64,000 nucleotides of DNA. It comes from Chitinophaga sancti (GTDB taxonomy: Bacteria; Bacteroidota; Bacteroidia; Chitinophagales; Chitinophagaceae). The stretch lies in the NCBI RefSeq assembly GCF_034424315.1, contig NZ_CP139972.1:186001-250000 (forward strand), in the 5' to 3' direction. The translations under genes were made by a program, and so were the position numbers. Shown one piece after another: positions 18,263-27,242 of this stretch. Numbering within the stretch: the first letter of the stretch is position 1; the number at the start of each line of letters is the position of its first letter. The notes under the pieces were generated by a model. The model saw only the letters and a list, made by a program, of their open reading frames with translations, ran no database searches and was not told the DNA's origin.

Positions 18263-18310
18263 ATTGTGAGAAATTAGAATAATAATAAAGTAGCCCCTTT
18301 TAAAACCGAC

Positions 18311-18355
18311 ACTCATTACATAAACAGGTAATCGTAATTGTTAATAATGAAATGA
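18311..18355. repeat. Inverted repeat (dispersed family copy 2)
   Basis: Arms ACTCATTACAT (18311-18321) and ATGAAATGAGT (18345-18355) pair with one mismatch. The head matches the element at 591-613 at 20 of 23 positions and the tail matches at 14 of 16, while the centre differs in sequence and length. Its position in the rhaT-rhaEW spacer, 57 bases before the start codon, also allows an operator or leader-hairpin role. Confidence 0.6.
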
Positions 18356-18412
18356 GTGCTGGTATTATCGTCGATCCTTTTAATTGAAAAGAAAATATTT
18401 AAACATACATAC

Positions 18413-20530
18413 ATGATTCAGTCTGTAAATTTCAAGCACGTAAGCTACTTATGGGATGAGGAAAAGGCCGCCGCACTGGCCGGTGACGAAGTTGGCCTGT
18501 TAATCTACCGCTCAAACCTCCTGGGCGCAGATCTCCGCTTAACAAACTATGGCGGTGGCAACACCTCCTGCAAAGCGATGGCCATAGACCCGCTTACCGG
18601 GAAACAAACAGAAGTGATGTGGGTAAAAGGCTCTGGTGGCGACCTCGGCACCCTCAAACGTAGTGGTCTTGCTGCATTATACGTGGACCGCCTGCACAGC
18701 CTCGAAAATATTTACAAAGGTATCCGGATGGAGGATGAAATGGTAGAACTCTTCAACCATTGCATCTATGACCTGAAATCTAAAGCCCCTTCTATCGATA
18801 CTCCCCTGCATGGCTTCCTGCCATTCAAACATATCGATCACCTGCACCCTGATGCTGCCATCGCTATCGCTGCCGCGAAAGACGGTGAACGTATCACACA
18901 GGAACTCTTCAACGGCACCATCGGTTGGGTACCCTGGCAGCGTCCTGGATTCGACCTGGGGCTGCAATTGCGCCAGTGCCTGAAAGATAATCCAGGTATC
19001 AGGGGTATCATGCTCGGCTCTCATGGCCTTTTCACCTGGGGTGATACCGCTTACGAAAGCTATATCAATACCCTCGAAGTAATCGAGCGTTGCGCTACTT
19101 ACCTCGAAGATAATTACAATAAAAAACGCCAGGTATTCGGTGGCGCTAAGATCAGCCCTGCCGCTCCTGAAGTACGTAAAAAACAAGCCGCTGCACTGGC
19201 GCCCGTATTACGCGGTCTCTGCTCCGGCCATACCCGCATGATCGGTCACTTTACAGATGACCCGCGCGTGCTTGAGTTCATCAATTCCAATGACCTCGCC
19301 CGCCTGGCACCAATGGGCACCAGCTGTCCTGACCACTTCCTGCGTACTAAAATCAGTCCGCTGGTACTGGACCTGGATCCCCAGGCATCCCTCGATGATG
19401 TAGCTACGCTTAAACAACAACTGGAGCCTGCTTTTGCAGCTTACCGCCAGCTATATACTGATTACTACAACACCTGCCGTCACGACAACAGCCCTGCACT
19501 GCGCGATCCAAACCCGGTGGTGATCCTCTACCCTGGTATCGGTATGTTTACCTTCTCAAAAGATAAACAAACTGCCCGCGTAGCTGCCGAATTCTATATC
19601 AATGCTATCAATGTAATGAAAGGCGCAGAAGCTATTTCTGAATACACGGCCCTTCCTCGCCAGGAAGCATTCGATATCGAATACTGGTTGCTCGAAGAAG
19701 CGAAACTGCAACGTATGCCGAAGCCGAAAGCCCTGTCCGGCCGTATCGCGCTGGTAACAGGTAGTGCTGGTGGTATCGGTAAAGCAATCGCAAAGAAATT
19801 CGCTGATGAAGGTGCTTGTGTTATTGTCAATGACAACGACGCCGGTCGCCTGGAAAAAGCGAAAGACGAATTCCAGAAACAATACGGTGCTGATGTATTT
19901 ACCACAGCAGTACTCGATGTAACCAAAGCAAGTGATATCCACGAAGCATATGCAGCAGGCGCACTGGCATTTGGCGGTGTAGACCTCGTTGTAAACTGTG
20001 CGGGTCTGTCCATCTCTAAACCACTGGAAGCACATACCGAAAAAGACTGGGATCTGCTATATGATGTATTGGTGAAAGGCCAGTTCCTCGTAACACAGGC
20101 AGGCGTTGCAATCATGCGCAAACAGGATATGGGTGGCGATGTACTGAACATCGTAAGCAAAAACGCGCTCATGAGTGGTCCTAATAATGCTGGTTATGGT
20201 TCTGCAAAAGCTGCACAGCTGCACCTGAGCCGCCTGAATGCTGCTGAATTAGGAAAAGATAATATCCGTGTAAACGTCATCAACCCTGATGCGGTGATCG
20301 CAGATAGTAAAATATGGGAAGGTGACTGGGCTGCTGGTCGCGCTAAAGCCTATGGTATCACCGTAGAAGAACTGCCGGGTTACTATGCAAAACGTACCCT
20401 GCTCAATCAGATCATATTACCGGAGGATATTGCCAATGCCTGCTTCGCCCTGACTGGTGGCTTGCTGAACAAGTCAACAGGAAATGTGGTGAACGTTGAT
20501 GGCGGTGTGGCAACTGCCTTCGTCAGGTAG
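18413..20530 (+). CDS. rhaEW: Bifunctional rhamnulose-1-phosphate aldolase / L-lactaldehyde dehydrogenase
   Basis: A 705-residue fusion. The first 430 residues are a class II aldolase (zinc-type; SHGLFTW and HGFLPFKHIDHLHPDA carry candidate metal His residues) that cleaves L-rhamnulose-1-phosphate to DHAP and L-lactaldehyde. Residues about 440-705 are a short-chain dehydrogenase with a TGSAGGIGKA nucleotide-binding loop and YGSAK catalytic motif (YxxxK), which in this fusion family oxidises lactaldehyde to L-lactate. The open frame extends upstream to 18356, but the first 19 residues overlap the inverted repeat and lack family character, so the ATG at 18413 is chosen. The coupled activities avoid releasing lactaldehyde and supply the substrate of LutABC. 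Confidence 0.9.
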   Translation: MIQSVNFKHVSYLWDEEKAAALAGDEVGLLIYRSNLLGADLRLTNYGGGNTSCKAMAIDPLTGKQTEVMWVKGSGGDLGTLKRSGLAALYVDRLHSLENIYKGIRMEDEMVELFNHCIYDLKSKAPSIDTPLHGFLPFKHIDHLHPDAAIAIAAAKDGERITQELFNGTIGWVPWQRPGFDLGLQLRQCLKDNPGIRGIMLGSHGLFTWGDTAYESYINTLEVIERCATYLEDNYNKKRQVFGGAKISPAAPEVRKKQAAALAPVLRGLCSGHTRMIGHFTDDPRVLEFINSNDLARLAPMGTSCPDHFLRTKISPLVLDLDPQASLDDVATLKQQLEPAFAAYRQLYTDYYNTCRHDNSPALRDPNPVVILYPGIGMFTFSKDKQTARVAAEFYINAINVMKGAEAISEYTALPRQEAFDIEYWLLEEAKLQRMPKPKALSGRIALVTGSAGGIGKAIAKKFADEGACVIVNDNDAGRLEKAKDEFQKQYGADVFTTAVLDVTKASDIHEAYAAGALAFGGVDLVVNCAGLSISKPLEAHTEKDWDLLYDVLVKGQFLVTQAGVAIMRKQDMGGDVLNIVSKNALMSGPNNAGYGSAKAAQLHLSRLNAAELGKDNIRVNVINPDAVIADSKIWEGDWAAGRAKAYGITVEELPGYYAKRTLLNQIILPEDIANACFALTGGLLNKSTGNVVNVDGGVATAFVR

Positions 20531-20608
20531 CGGAAAGTATGGCAGTTTTTGTAACGGAATTTTTCGCTACACCTGCTGCAAATTTACCACCCCTTGTAAA
20601 TCACTCCC

Positions 20609-20642
20609 GGCAAGGCTTGCCACACAACATGCAAGCCTTGCC
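20609..20642. terminator. Hairpin between rhaEW and rhaI
   Basis: A perfect 12-bp stem GGCAAGGCTTGC (20609-20620 with 20631-20642) with a 10-base loop sits between the two genes. No U-tract follows, so it is more likely an mRNA-processing or stability element, or a weak terminator, than a strong intrinsic terminator. Confidence 0.6.
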
Positions 20643-20689
20643 ATTACGGCACATTTTCGTTAAATTGAATCACGCGCAAAATTCTGGTT

Positions 20690-21964
20690 ATGAACATCGA
20701 AAAATTCCACCTTTCTGATTTTAACGACGCCCGCAAACAAGCCCACGATCGCAATTTTCAGCATATCTCTGAAAAAGTCAACAACCTCAGCGAGGTCCTT
20801 GAAAAACTGGAAGAATTCCAGGTAGCCATCCCTAGTTGGGCCCTCGGTACCGGTGGTACCCGCTTCGGCCGCTTTTCCGGCGGTGGCGAACCCCGTAACC
20901 TGGAAGAAAAAATCACTGACATCGGCCTCCTGCACGCCCTCAATCGCAGCAGCGGCGCTGTGTCTCTGCATATTCCATGGGATATTCCTGAAAATACCGC
21001 TAGCATCAAAGCCCTCGCCGCACAATACGACATCCGCTTCGATGCCGTAAATTCAAACACCTTCCAGGACCAACCCGGACAGGAGTATAGCTACAAATTC
21101 GGCTCCCTCCACCACACGGACAAAGGCGTAAGACAACAAGCCGTAGAACACAACATCGAAGTCATCAAATACGGCGTTGAACTCGGCTCAAATGCCCTCA
21201 GCCTCTGGCTGGCTGATGGCTCCTGCTTCCCCGGACAACTGAACTTCCGCGGTGCTTTCAAACGCACTTACGAAAGTCTGCAGGAAATCTATGCTGCACT
21301 TCCTGAAGATTGGAAACTCTACATCGAATACAAGGCCTTCGAACCCAATTTTTATAGCACGACTATCGGCGACTGGGGTCAATCCCTCTTGTTCGCGAAC
21401 AAACTAGGTCCTAAAGCCCAAACCCTTGTTGACCTGGGACATCACCTCCCGAACGCAAATATAGAGCAGATTGTAGCCCTCCTTCTAATGGAAGGCAAGC
21501 TGGCCGGATTCCATTTTAATGACTCCAAATACGGGGATGATGACCTCACAGTAGGCAGCATCAACCCTTACCAATTATTCCTCATCTTCAACGAACTCGT
21601 AGAAGGCATGGATGCCCGTGGTATGCACCACGCAAGTGATCTGGGCTGGATGATAGATGCTTCTCACAATGTAAAAGATCCCCTGGAGGATCTGCTGCAA
21701 TCAGTAGAAGCCATCAAAATCGCCTACGCACAGGCATTGCTGGTAGATACCAAGGCACTGCAGGCCGCACAGCAGAATAATGATGCGGTTGCTGCACAGG
21801 AAATACTGCAACAGGCCTATCGTACAGATGTTCGGCCGCTGGTTGCTCAGGCCCGCCTGAACGCCGGTGGTGTACTCGATCCGATCGCGTTCTATCGCCA
21901 GCACAAGGTGAGAGAGAACCTGGTCAAAGAGAGAGGCTTAAAGACTGTCGCGACAGGATTATAA
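20690..21964 (+). CDS. rhaI: L-rhamnose isomerase, RhaI type
   Basis: A 424-residue TIM-barrel sugar isomerase of the RhaI type (the Pseudomonas stutzeri-like isomerase, not orthologous to E. coli RhaA) that converts L-rhamnose to L-rhamnulose. Supporting stretches are IPSWALGTGGTRFGRF near residue 45, ALSLWLADGS near 165, a metal-site-like IEYKAFEPNFYST near 210, DLGHH near 247 and FHFNDSKYGDDDL near 275. It lies between the downstream-acting aldolase gene and the kinase gene, consistent with this role. A 160-base spacer with a hairpin precedes it and a 329-base spacer follows. Confidence 0.9.
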   Translation: MNIEKFHLSDFNDARKQAHDRNFQHISEKVNNLSEVLEKLEEFQVAIPSWALGTGGTRFGRFSGGGEPRNLEEKITDIGLLHALNRSSGAVSLHIPWDIPENTASIKALAAQYDIRFDAVNSNTFQDQPGQEYSYKFGSLHHTDKGVRQQAVEHNIEVIKYGVELGSNALSLWLADGSCFPGQLNFRGAFKRTYESLQEIYAALPEDWKLYIEYKAFEPNFYSTTIGDWGQSLLFANKLGPKAQTLVDLGHHLPNANIEQIVALLLMEGKLAGFHFNDSKYGDDDLTVGSINPYQLFLIFNELVEGMDARGMHHASDLGWMIDASHNVKDPLEDLLQSVEAIKIAYAQALLVDTKALQAAQQNNDAVAAQEILQQAYRTDVRPLVAQARLNAGGVLDPIAFYRQHKVRENLVKERGLKTVATGL

Positions 21965-22090
21965 GTACCTGCATGCTATTATCAGTAATAGATCTGAATG
22001 ATATTAAGAACTGAAAGCCGAAAAGATGTAGTGAATCAAAAATCTGCAGGACATAACAGTCTAATTAAAAAGACCTGAAATTCCCAAAGA

Positions 22091-22105
22091 TTTGATTGAA
22101 TCAAA
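22091..22105. promoter_or_regulatory. Palindrome TTTGATTGAATCAAA, candidate operator
   Basis: A perfect 15-bp palindrome around a central G. Weaker relatives (10-11 of 15) occur before rhaT (17129), rhaEW (18379), rhaI (20660) and lutC (30869). It could be bound by the rhamnose regulator, possibly the GntR/LacI-type protein encoded at 46959-47975; this is inference. The TTTGATTG core also occurs before susC, so background matches are a concern. Confidence 0.45.
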
Positions 22106-22239
22106 AATCTCCGGGCCCTAAGTCGCTGAATGAAATAAAAGATCAAAATGAAGGCAAGCCATTTCTTACTGGTAATACCATGCAATCGCCCGGCGTTTCA
22201 TCCGCTTCTAATGCCCATTTACATATTGAGATTGAGATT

Positions 22240-22283
22240 GAATTTGTCAATGTGCAAAAGGCATATTGACAAATTCTTTTTTA
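22240..22283 (+). terminator. Terminator-like hairpin 18 bases before rhaB
   Basis: A 12-bp perfect stem GAATTTGTCAAT (22240-22251 with 22265-22276) with a 13-base loop is followed at once by TTTTTT. It has intrinsic-terminator form but ends just before the rhaB start codon, leaving almost no space for a separate promoter. It is therefore a candidate attenuator or polarity element within the rha transcript. Confidence 0.6.
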
Positions 22284-22293
22284 AACAGCAGCT

Positions 22294-23739
22294 ATGAATT
22301 GTATTGCTATTTTAGATATCGGTAAGACCAACAAAAAGTTGTTCCTTATCAATGAACAGTACCACATCGTCTACGAAAGAGGCGTGAGCTTCCCGGAAAC
22401 AAAAGACGAAGATGGTGATAACTGTGAAGACATCCGCCTGCTCACCCGGTGGGTAAAGGATAGTTTGATAGAGCTGACCACCCAGCCCGCATTCCATGTC
22501 AAAGCAATGAATTTTAGTACCTATGGGGCTAGCTTCGTATACCTGAATGAAAAAGGTGAAGTGATCGCTCCTTTGTACAATTACCTTAAATCATACCCCA
22601 CTACCTTACAGGATGACTTCAACAATAAATACGGTGGCCAGTTGCAGATCTGCAGTGAAACGGCTTCGCCCGCATTAGGGAGTCTGAATGCAGGTTTACA
22701 GTTGTATCGCATCAAAGAAGAACAACCGGAATTATATAAACAGATCCGCTATGCATTGCATCTACCGCAATATGTGAGCTACCTGATTTCTGGGAAATTT
22801 ATGACGGATATTACCAGTATCGGTTGTCATACCATGCTGTGGGATTTTGCAAACCAGCAATATCATCATTGGGTGAAGGAAGAAGGCCTGCTGGAAAAAC
22901 TGCCTGCAATTTTTCCAGGCGATGAAGTCGTTAAGTGCAGGGGCAACGGGTTAGAAGAAGGCAGCAATAACGACGGCAGCAATTCCCCGCATGGCGTTTC
23001 TACAACCGCCCCCGATTACCTCGTCGGTGCCGGCCTTCACGACTCCTCGGCCGCTCTCATTCCCTACCTGGAATCCTTCAGGGAGCCTTTTATTCTCATC
23101 AGCACAGGTACCTGGTGCATCACCCTCAACCCCTTTAATACACAAACCCTCACCCCGGAAGAACTTGAACAGGACTGCCTCTGCTATCTCACCTACCAGG
23201 GCCGCCCTGTGAAAGCAGCCCGCCTCTTCGCCGGCAACGAGCACGAGCAGCAAGTGCGCCGCCTGTCAGAATATTATCAAACACCGGTAAATTACTACCA
23301 GCAAATCGCCTTTGACCCCGCTATATTTGCTCAGTTGCAGGCAACAGCGGTAAAGGAAGCACCGCTCTCAGGAAAAGACCTGTTACGGGCCTCCCGATTT
23401 GCTCATAGATCATTGTCAGATTTCACGAGTTACGAAATTGCTTATCACCAGCTAATAATGGACCTGATGGAACAACAGCAGCACTCCACTGCCCTCGTTA
23501 CTACTGGTACTGCAGTGCGCCGCATTTTCGTGGACGGAGGCTTTGGTAAAAACCCGGTGTACATGCACATGCTCGCAGCTGCATTTCCTCAAATGGAGGT
23601 ATTTGCCGCTTCCGTTGCACAGGCCACCGCCATCGGGGCCGCACTGGCTATTCACCGGCACTGGAATACCCAGGCCCTTCCCGGAGATCTGGTTCAAATG
23701 AGGCATTATGCAATGAACAGGGAATTGGCTTACAGGTAG
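22294..23739 (+). CDS. rhaB: L-rhamnulokinase (FGGY kinase)
   Basis: A 481-residue FGGY-family carbohydrate kinase that phosphorylates L-rhamnulose at O1 with ATP. The N-terminal phosphate-binding strand ILDIGKTNKKLFL, the LISTGTWCITLNPF region near residue 270 (adenosine-site side) and the C-terminal VDGGFGKNPVYMH and ATAIGAALA motifs mark the two actin-like domains. Around residues 215-235 there is a low-complexity Gly/Asn/Ser stretch that looks like a surface insertion. The stop codon is 22 bases before lutA, so rhaB, lutA and lutB probably form one transcript. Symbol is based on family plus context. Confidence 0.9.
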   Translation: MNCIAILDIGKTNKKLFLINEQYHIVYERGVSFPETKDEDGDNCEDIRLLTRWVKDSLIELTTQPAFHVKAMNFSTYGASFVYLNEKGEVIAPLYNYLKSYPTTLQDDFNNKYGGQLQICSETASPALGSLNAGLQLYRIKEEQPELYKQIRYALHLPQYVSYLISGKFMTDITSIGCHTMLWDFANQQYHHWVKEEGLLEKLPAIFPGDEVVKCRGNGLEEGSNNDGSNSPHGVSTTAPDYLVGAGLHDSSAALIPYLESFREPFILISTGTWCITLNPFNTQTLTPEELEQDCLCYLTYQGRPVKAARLFAGNEHEQQVRRLSEYYQTPVNYYQQIAFDPAIFAQLQATAVKEAPLSGKDLLRASRFAHRSLSDFTSYEIAYHQLIMDLMEQQQHSTALVTTGTAVRRIFVDGGFGKNPVYMHMLAAAFPQMEVFAASVAQATAIGAALAIHRHWNTQALPGDLVQMRHYAMNRELAYR

Positions 23740-23761
23740 TGCCTTATTTAAACGAACTTAC

Positions 23762-24499
23762 ATGAAAGTAGGACTCTTTATACCATGCTACATCGACCAG
23801 TTCTATCCGCAGGTGGGCATCGCCACTCTATCCCTGCTGGAAAAACTCGGCTGCGAAGTAGTATATCCGCAGGGCCAAACCTGTTGCGGACAACCCATGG
23901 CAAACTCCGGTTTTGAACACCTCACCGGCGGTTGCAATGAACTGTTTGTCAAAAATTTTGCAGACTTTGACTACATCGTTTCCCCTTCGGGCAGCTGTAC
24001 GCTACACATCAAAGACCACCTGCATGTACATGACAAAGAAGATGCTGCGACACATATTCGTCAGCACATCTATGAATTATCCGAATTCTTGACAGACGTG
24101 CTCCAGGTCAAACACCTGAGCGCCCGTTTCCCGCATAAAGTTGGTATTCACCAAAGCTGTCACGGACAGCGCGGCCTGCATCTTTCCCAGATGACAGAGC
24201 TGGTTGCCGCTCCCTATTCCAAACCAGAACAACTCCTCCAGATGGTCGAAGGCCTGGAACTCATAGAACTCACCCGCAAAGATGAGTGCTGCGGTTTCGG
24301 CGGTACCTTCTGCGTGTTTGAAGAAGCCGTGTCCGTAAAAATGGGGAAAGACCGTATCGCCGATCACGAAAAGCATGGTGCCGAATATATCACAGGTAAT
24401 GACGTGAGCTGTCTCATGCACCTGGAAGGTATTCTCAAAAGACAGCAGAGCAAGGTCAAAGTACTGCACATCGCAGAGATCCTGAATGCTGCTTTTTAA
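23762..24499 (+). CDS. lutA: Lactate utilisation Fe-S protein LutA
   Basis: A 245-residue protein with two cysteine-rich CCG domains: QTCCGQPMANSG near residue 40 and DECCGFGGTF near 178, with the partner cysteines SGSCTLH and HQSCHGQ. This is the LutA/YkgE (GlpC-like) subunit of the LutABC complex, which oxidises L-lactate to pyruvate using iron-sulfur centres. It is 22 bases after rhaB and 19 bases before lutB. In this setting it would consume the L-lactate made from rhamnose by the aldolase/dehydrogenase fusion. Confidence 0.92.
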   Translation: MKVGLFIPCYIDQFYPQVGIATLSLLEKLGCEVVYPQGQTCCGQPMANSGFEHLTGGCNELFVKNFADFDYIVSPSGSCTLHIKDHLHVHDKEDAATHIRQHIYELSEFLTDVLQVKHLSARFPHKVGIHQSCHGQRGLHLSQMTELVAAPYSKPEQLLQMVEGLELIELTRKDECCGFGGTFCVFEEAVSVKMGKDRIADHEKHGAEYITGNDVSCLMHLEGILKRQQSKVKVLHIAEILNAAF

Positions 24500-24518
24500 A
24501 ACACCCAAACTGATCTGA

Positions 24519-25898
24519 ATGGAACCAACAACTGCACATAAAGAGCACGCCGAACTGGCAGCCGACTTCAATAAAGACGAAGCGAGAGTAGACTGGCATG
24601 ATGAAACCCTGTGGTGGGTCCGTCAGAAGAGAGATAAGATGGCCTGGTCACTCCCCGAATGGGAAGACCTGCGCGAAACTGCCTCCCGTATCAAATTCAA
24701 TGTACTCGGCAATCTCCACGATTACCTGCTTGAATTTGAAAAAAATGCACAACTCAACGGCGCTACCGTTCACTGGGCGGCTGACGCAAAGGAGCACAAT
24801 GAAATCGTGTTAAAACTTCTGAAGGAACAAGGCGTGCAGCGCATGGTGAAAAGTAAATCCATGCTCACAGAGGAGTGCCACCTGAATCCTTTCCTGGCAG
24901 AACATGGTATCGACGTGATCGACACGGACCTTGGCGAGCGCATCGTGCAACTGGCAAAGGAACCACCGAGCCACATTGTACTGCCCTGTATTCACAAGAA
25001 GAAGGAAGAAATCGGAGACCTGTTCCATATTCACTTAGGTACACCTGCCGGCAATGCGGATCCAAAGTTCCTCACTGCCGCGGCAAGGCTGCACCTGAGA
25101 AAAGAATTTATTCAATCCCACGTAGCGATTACAGGCGTCAATTTCGCTGTAGCCGAAACAGGGGAGATGGTGGTATGTACCAACGAAGGAAATGCCGATA
25201 TGGGCGCTCACCTGGCCGATGTACATATTGCCTGTATGGGGATCGAAAAGATCATCCCGCAGCGTAAACACCTCGGTGTATTCCTGCGCCTCCTGGCACG
25301 CAGTGCTACCGGCCAGCCAATCACCACCTACAGCAGTCATTTCCGCAAGCCAGGAGCAGGCCGGCAACTCCACATCGTATTGGTGGATAATGGCCGCAGC
25401 CGTCAGCTGGGTAGGGAAGAATTCCGGAACTCACTGAAATGTATCCGTTGTGGGGCGTGTATGAATACCTGCCCGGTATACCGGCGGAGTGGTGGACATA
25501 GCTATCACAATGCAGTAGCTGGGCCTATTGGCGCTATCCTCGCACCTAACCTGGATATGAAGGAGAATGCAGACCTGCCATTTGCGTCTACGCTGTGCGG
25601 ATCCTGTTCCAATGTATGCCCGGTAAAAATTAATATCCATGAGCAGCTCTATCAATGGAGACAGGTCATTGTGCAGGAAGGATATGCAAAAACAAGCAAG
25701 AAAGCCAGTATGGCGATGATGAATATGGTGTTGTCAAGACCAACGGTGTTTAAAACCGCCGGTGGGGTAGGGCGCTGGGTAATGCGACATTTCCCGGGCG
25801 TGGTGAACAATGGGATGAACCCCTGGTATAAACAAAGGGATATGCCGGAAGCACCGAAGGAATCATTCGCAGATTGGTATAAAAAGAACAAACAATAA
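24519..25898 (+). CDS. lutB: Lactate utilisation Fe-S protein LutB
   Basis: A 459-residue subunit with an N-terminal LUD domain (about 60-290) and a ferredoxin-like region carrying CIRCGACMNTCPVY near residue 308 and CGSCSNVCP near 355, the two expected 4Fe-4S binding motifs. The C-terminal tail resembles the DUF3390 extension of LutB proteins. It is translated in series with lutA and ends in a strong terminator. The third subunit, LutC, is not next to it but is found about 5 kb away at 30996-31565. Confidence 0.93.
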   Translation: MEPTTAHKEHAELAADFNKDEARVDWHDETLWWVRQKRDKMAWSLPEWEDLRETASRIKFNVLGNLHDYLLEFEKNAQLNGATVHWAADAKEHNEIVLKLLKEQGVQRMVKSKSMLTEECHLNPFLAEHGIDVIDTDLGERIVQLAKEPPSHIVLPCIHKKKEEIGDLFHIHLGTPAGNADPKFLTAAARLHLRKEFIQSHVAITGVNFAVAETGEMVVCTNEGNADMGAHLADVHIACMGIEKIIPQRKHLGVFLRLLARSATGQPITTYSSHFRKPGAGRQLHIVLVDNGRSRQLGREEFRNSLKCIRCGACMNTCPVYRRSGGHSYHNAVAGPIGAILAPNLDMKENADLPFASTLCGSCSNVCPVKINIHEQLYQWRQVIVQEGYAKTSKKASMAMMNMVLSRPTVFKTAGGVGRWVMRHFPGVVNNGMNPWYKQRDMPEAPKESFADWYKKNKQ

Positions 25899-25940
25899 AA
25901 AAACGCTTTGGCCGGAATAAGGCTAAAGCGTTTTTCTTTT
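25899..25940. terminator. Bidirectional terminator after lutB
   Basis: A 15-bp stem (25899-25913 with 25921-25935, one G-U pair) is preceded by an A-run and followed by a T-run. It ends the rhaB-lutAB transcript on the plus strand and the convergent gene at 25980-27023 on the minus strand. Confidence 0.9.
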
Positions 25941-25979
25941 ATAGGTCAACAGTTTTATTTCAAATATTCCCCCCATGCC

Positions 25980-27023
25980 CTACAGCACCTTCTTCAAATT
26001 CTTTTTCTCCACTTCCTTCAGCCCATCCAATCCACCTTTCACACTCGCTGCAAGCCCCTCAAACACATAATTCTTCCCATCACACAGCACCTTCACCCCA
26101 ATCTTTCCGTTCCCCTCATCATACACCTCATAACTTGCCTCCTCGTTCTTAAACGCCAGCCTCCCGTTACCATAGTTCATTACACCACCCACATTCTCCT
26201 GTTTCTTCTCATCATACACCACCTCCGGATATGAAAACTCTACACTTCCGTCTTTCTGACACAACGCATAAAACAAGAACTCACTCTCACCACCCACATG
26301 AAACACGACTACCTGCTTCCCATTCTTCGCCAATGTAAACGAAAACAGCGTATCCGCCTGCTCACCCATATACTGCTTCAACGTATGTTCTTCCTTCCCA
26401 TTTACCCAGGTCTGCTGAGATACCTCCTCAAAATACGGTTCCATATTACTCAAACTGGATTCCTCTACACTCAGGGTTTTCAGTTGCCCGTTCTCCACCT
26501 TAAACCGTGAAAACTGATGCCAGCAACAACCACTCTTTGTCATCGTTTCCAGCACTTTATCCTTCTGGTTCACCACGAACATTCCACAATACTCCTGCGC
26601 CAGCCTGGTAAACGCCTCACTGCGCTTAAAACCCGCACCCTGTGCCAGCCACACCTGGAAAGAAGGCCCGTGATAGCAACTATTCTGCCCATCCATCAGC
26701 GCAAAATCCTTCACACCGTCAAAATTGAAGTCCTCATAAATGATCAGACTCTGCTCGCCATATGGCGCCTCCAGGATATTCGCTTTCGCCTGCCCATTGT
26801 GCAGATCGAAAGTTAACTCATCCGACGTCGTATGAAACAGCTCTTTCTTCGTCGTTTTATCGAATACCTTCACCGTGCCTGCCTTAAACACATCCGCCGT
26901 ATCGCGAACGCTTACCAGCCCGTAGTATTTGTTAGAGAAACCATCAATTTTAAATGAAATGTTGTGCTGCGCAAATGCGCTGCTGCATACCAAAAGTAAC
27001 AGCGTAAGGGGAGATCTTTTCAT
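25980..27023 (-). CDS. Secreted protein of unknown function, XAC2610-like
   Basis: The open frame extends to 27227, but the ATG at 27023 gives a clean signal peptide (KRSPLTLLLLVCSSAFAQ) and a 347-residue protein, so that start is used. The middle part has a calcium-loop-like YEDFNFDGVKDFAL, then SCYHGPSFQVWL, AQEYCGMFVVN and KSGCCWHQFSRF, which recall the XAC2610-type family of exported proteins; this match is from memory and tentative. The rest is beta-rich. It interrupts the rhamnose cluster in the opposite direction and is divergent from the next gene. No enzymatic role can be assigned. Confidence 0.65.
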   Translation of the reverse strand: MKRSPLTLLLLVCSSAFAQHNISFKIDGFSNKYYGLVSVRDTADVFKAGTVKVFDKTTKKELFHTTSDELTFDLHNGQAKANILEAPYGEQSLIIYEDFNFDGVKDFALMDGQNSCYHGPSFQVWLAQGAGFKRSEAFTRLAQEYCGMFVVNQKDKVLETMTKSGCCWHQFSRFKVENGQLKTLSVEESSLSNMEPYFEEVSQQTWVNGKEEHTLKQYMGEQADTLFSFTLAKNGKQVVVFHVGGESEFLFYALCQKDGSVEFSYPEVVYDEKKQENVGGVMNYGNGRLAFKNEEASYEVYDEGNGKIGVKVLCDGKNYVFEGLAASVKGGLDGLKEVEKKNLKKVL

Positions 27024-27242
27024 GGCAATAAATTCCACCACAAAGCTAATAACACTTAGCGAGGTGTGCAAGTTCTTCTGTAGCCTTCTTTCTACTTCCT
27101 GTAACCACCCTGGCACATGCCGGTTTTGTGTCTCATCCGTGGCAGCCTGCACCCACCTTTTCTTCCGGCACACGGCACGTTCGTTGTATATCAATACCTT
27201 GTTGACCTGCAAAACCATATCATTCACCCTTAAAATGATAAG

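Larger units (their letters stand above)
21965..22293 (+). other. rhaI-rhaB spacer with operator-like repeats
   Basis: No gene is seen. The spacer holds two direct copies of TGAATCAAAAATCT (22032-22045 and 22097-22110, 65 bp apart), the second overlapping a palindrome, then ATTGAG-type short repeats at 22225-22240 and a hairpin with U-tract directly before rhaB. It reads as a regulatory leader within the rhamnose cluster. Confidence 0.6.

Noticed and set aside
18356..18412. Longer N-terminus for the rhamnulose-1-phosphate aldolase fusion
   Set aside because: The extra 19 codons begin inside the inverted repeat and are not typical of the family; ATG 18413 is better.
19556..20172. Two long minus-strand frames (159 and 192 codons) within rhaEW
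   Set aside because: Antisense shadows of a strongly coding dehydrogenase domain; no recognisable protein features.
20609..20642. Strong intrinsic terminator splitting the rha operon
   Set aside because: The stem is perfect but no U-tract follows, so it is listed only as a hairpin with uncertain role.
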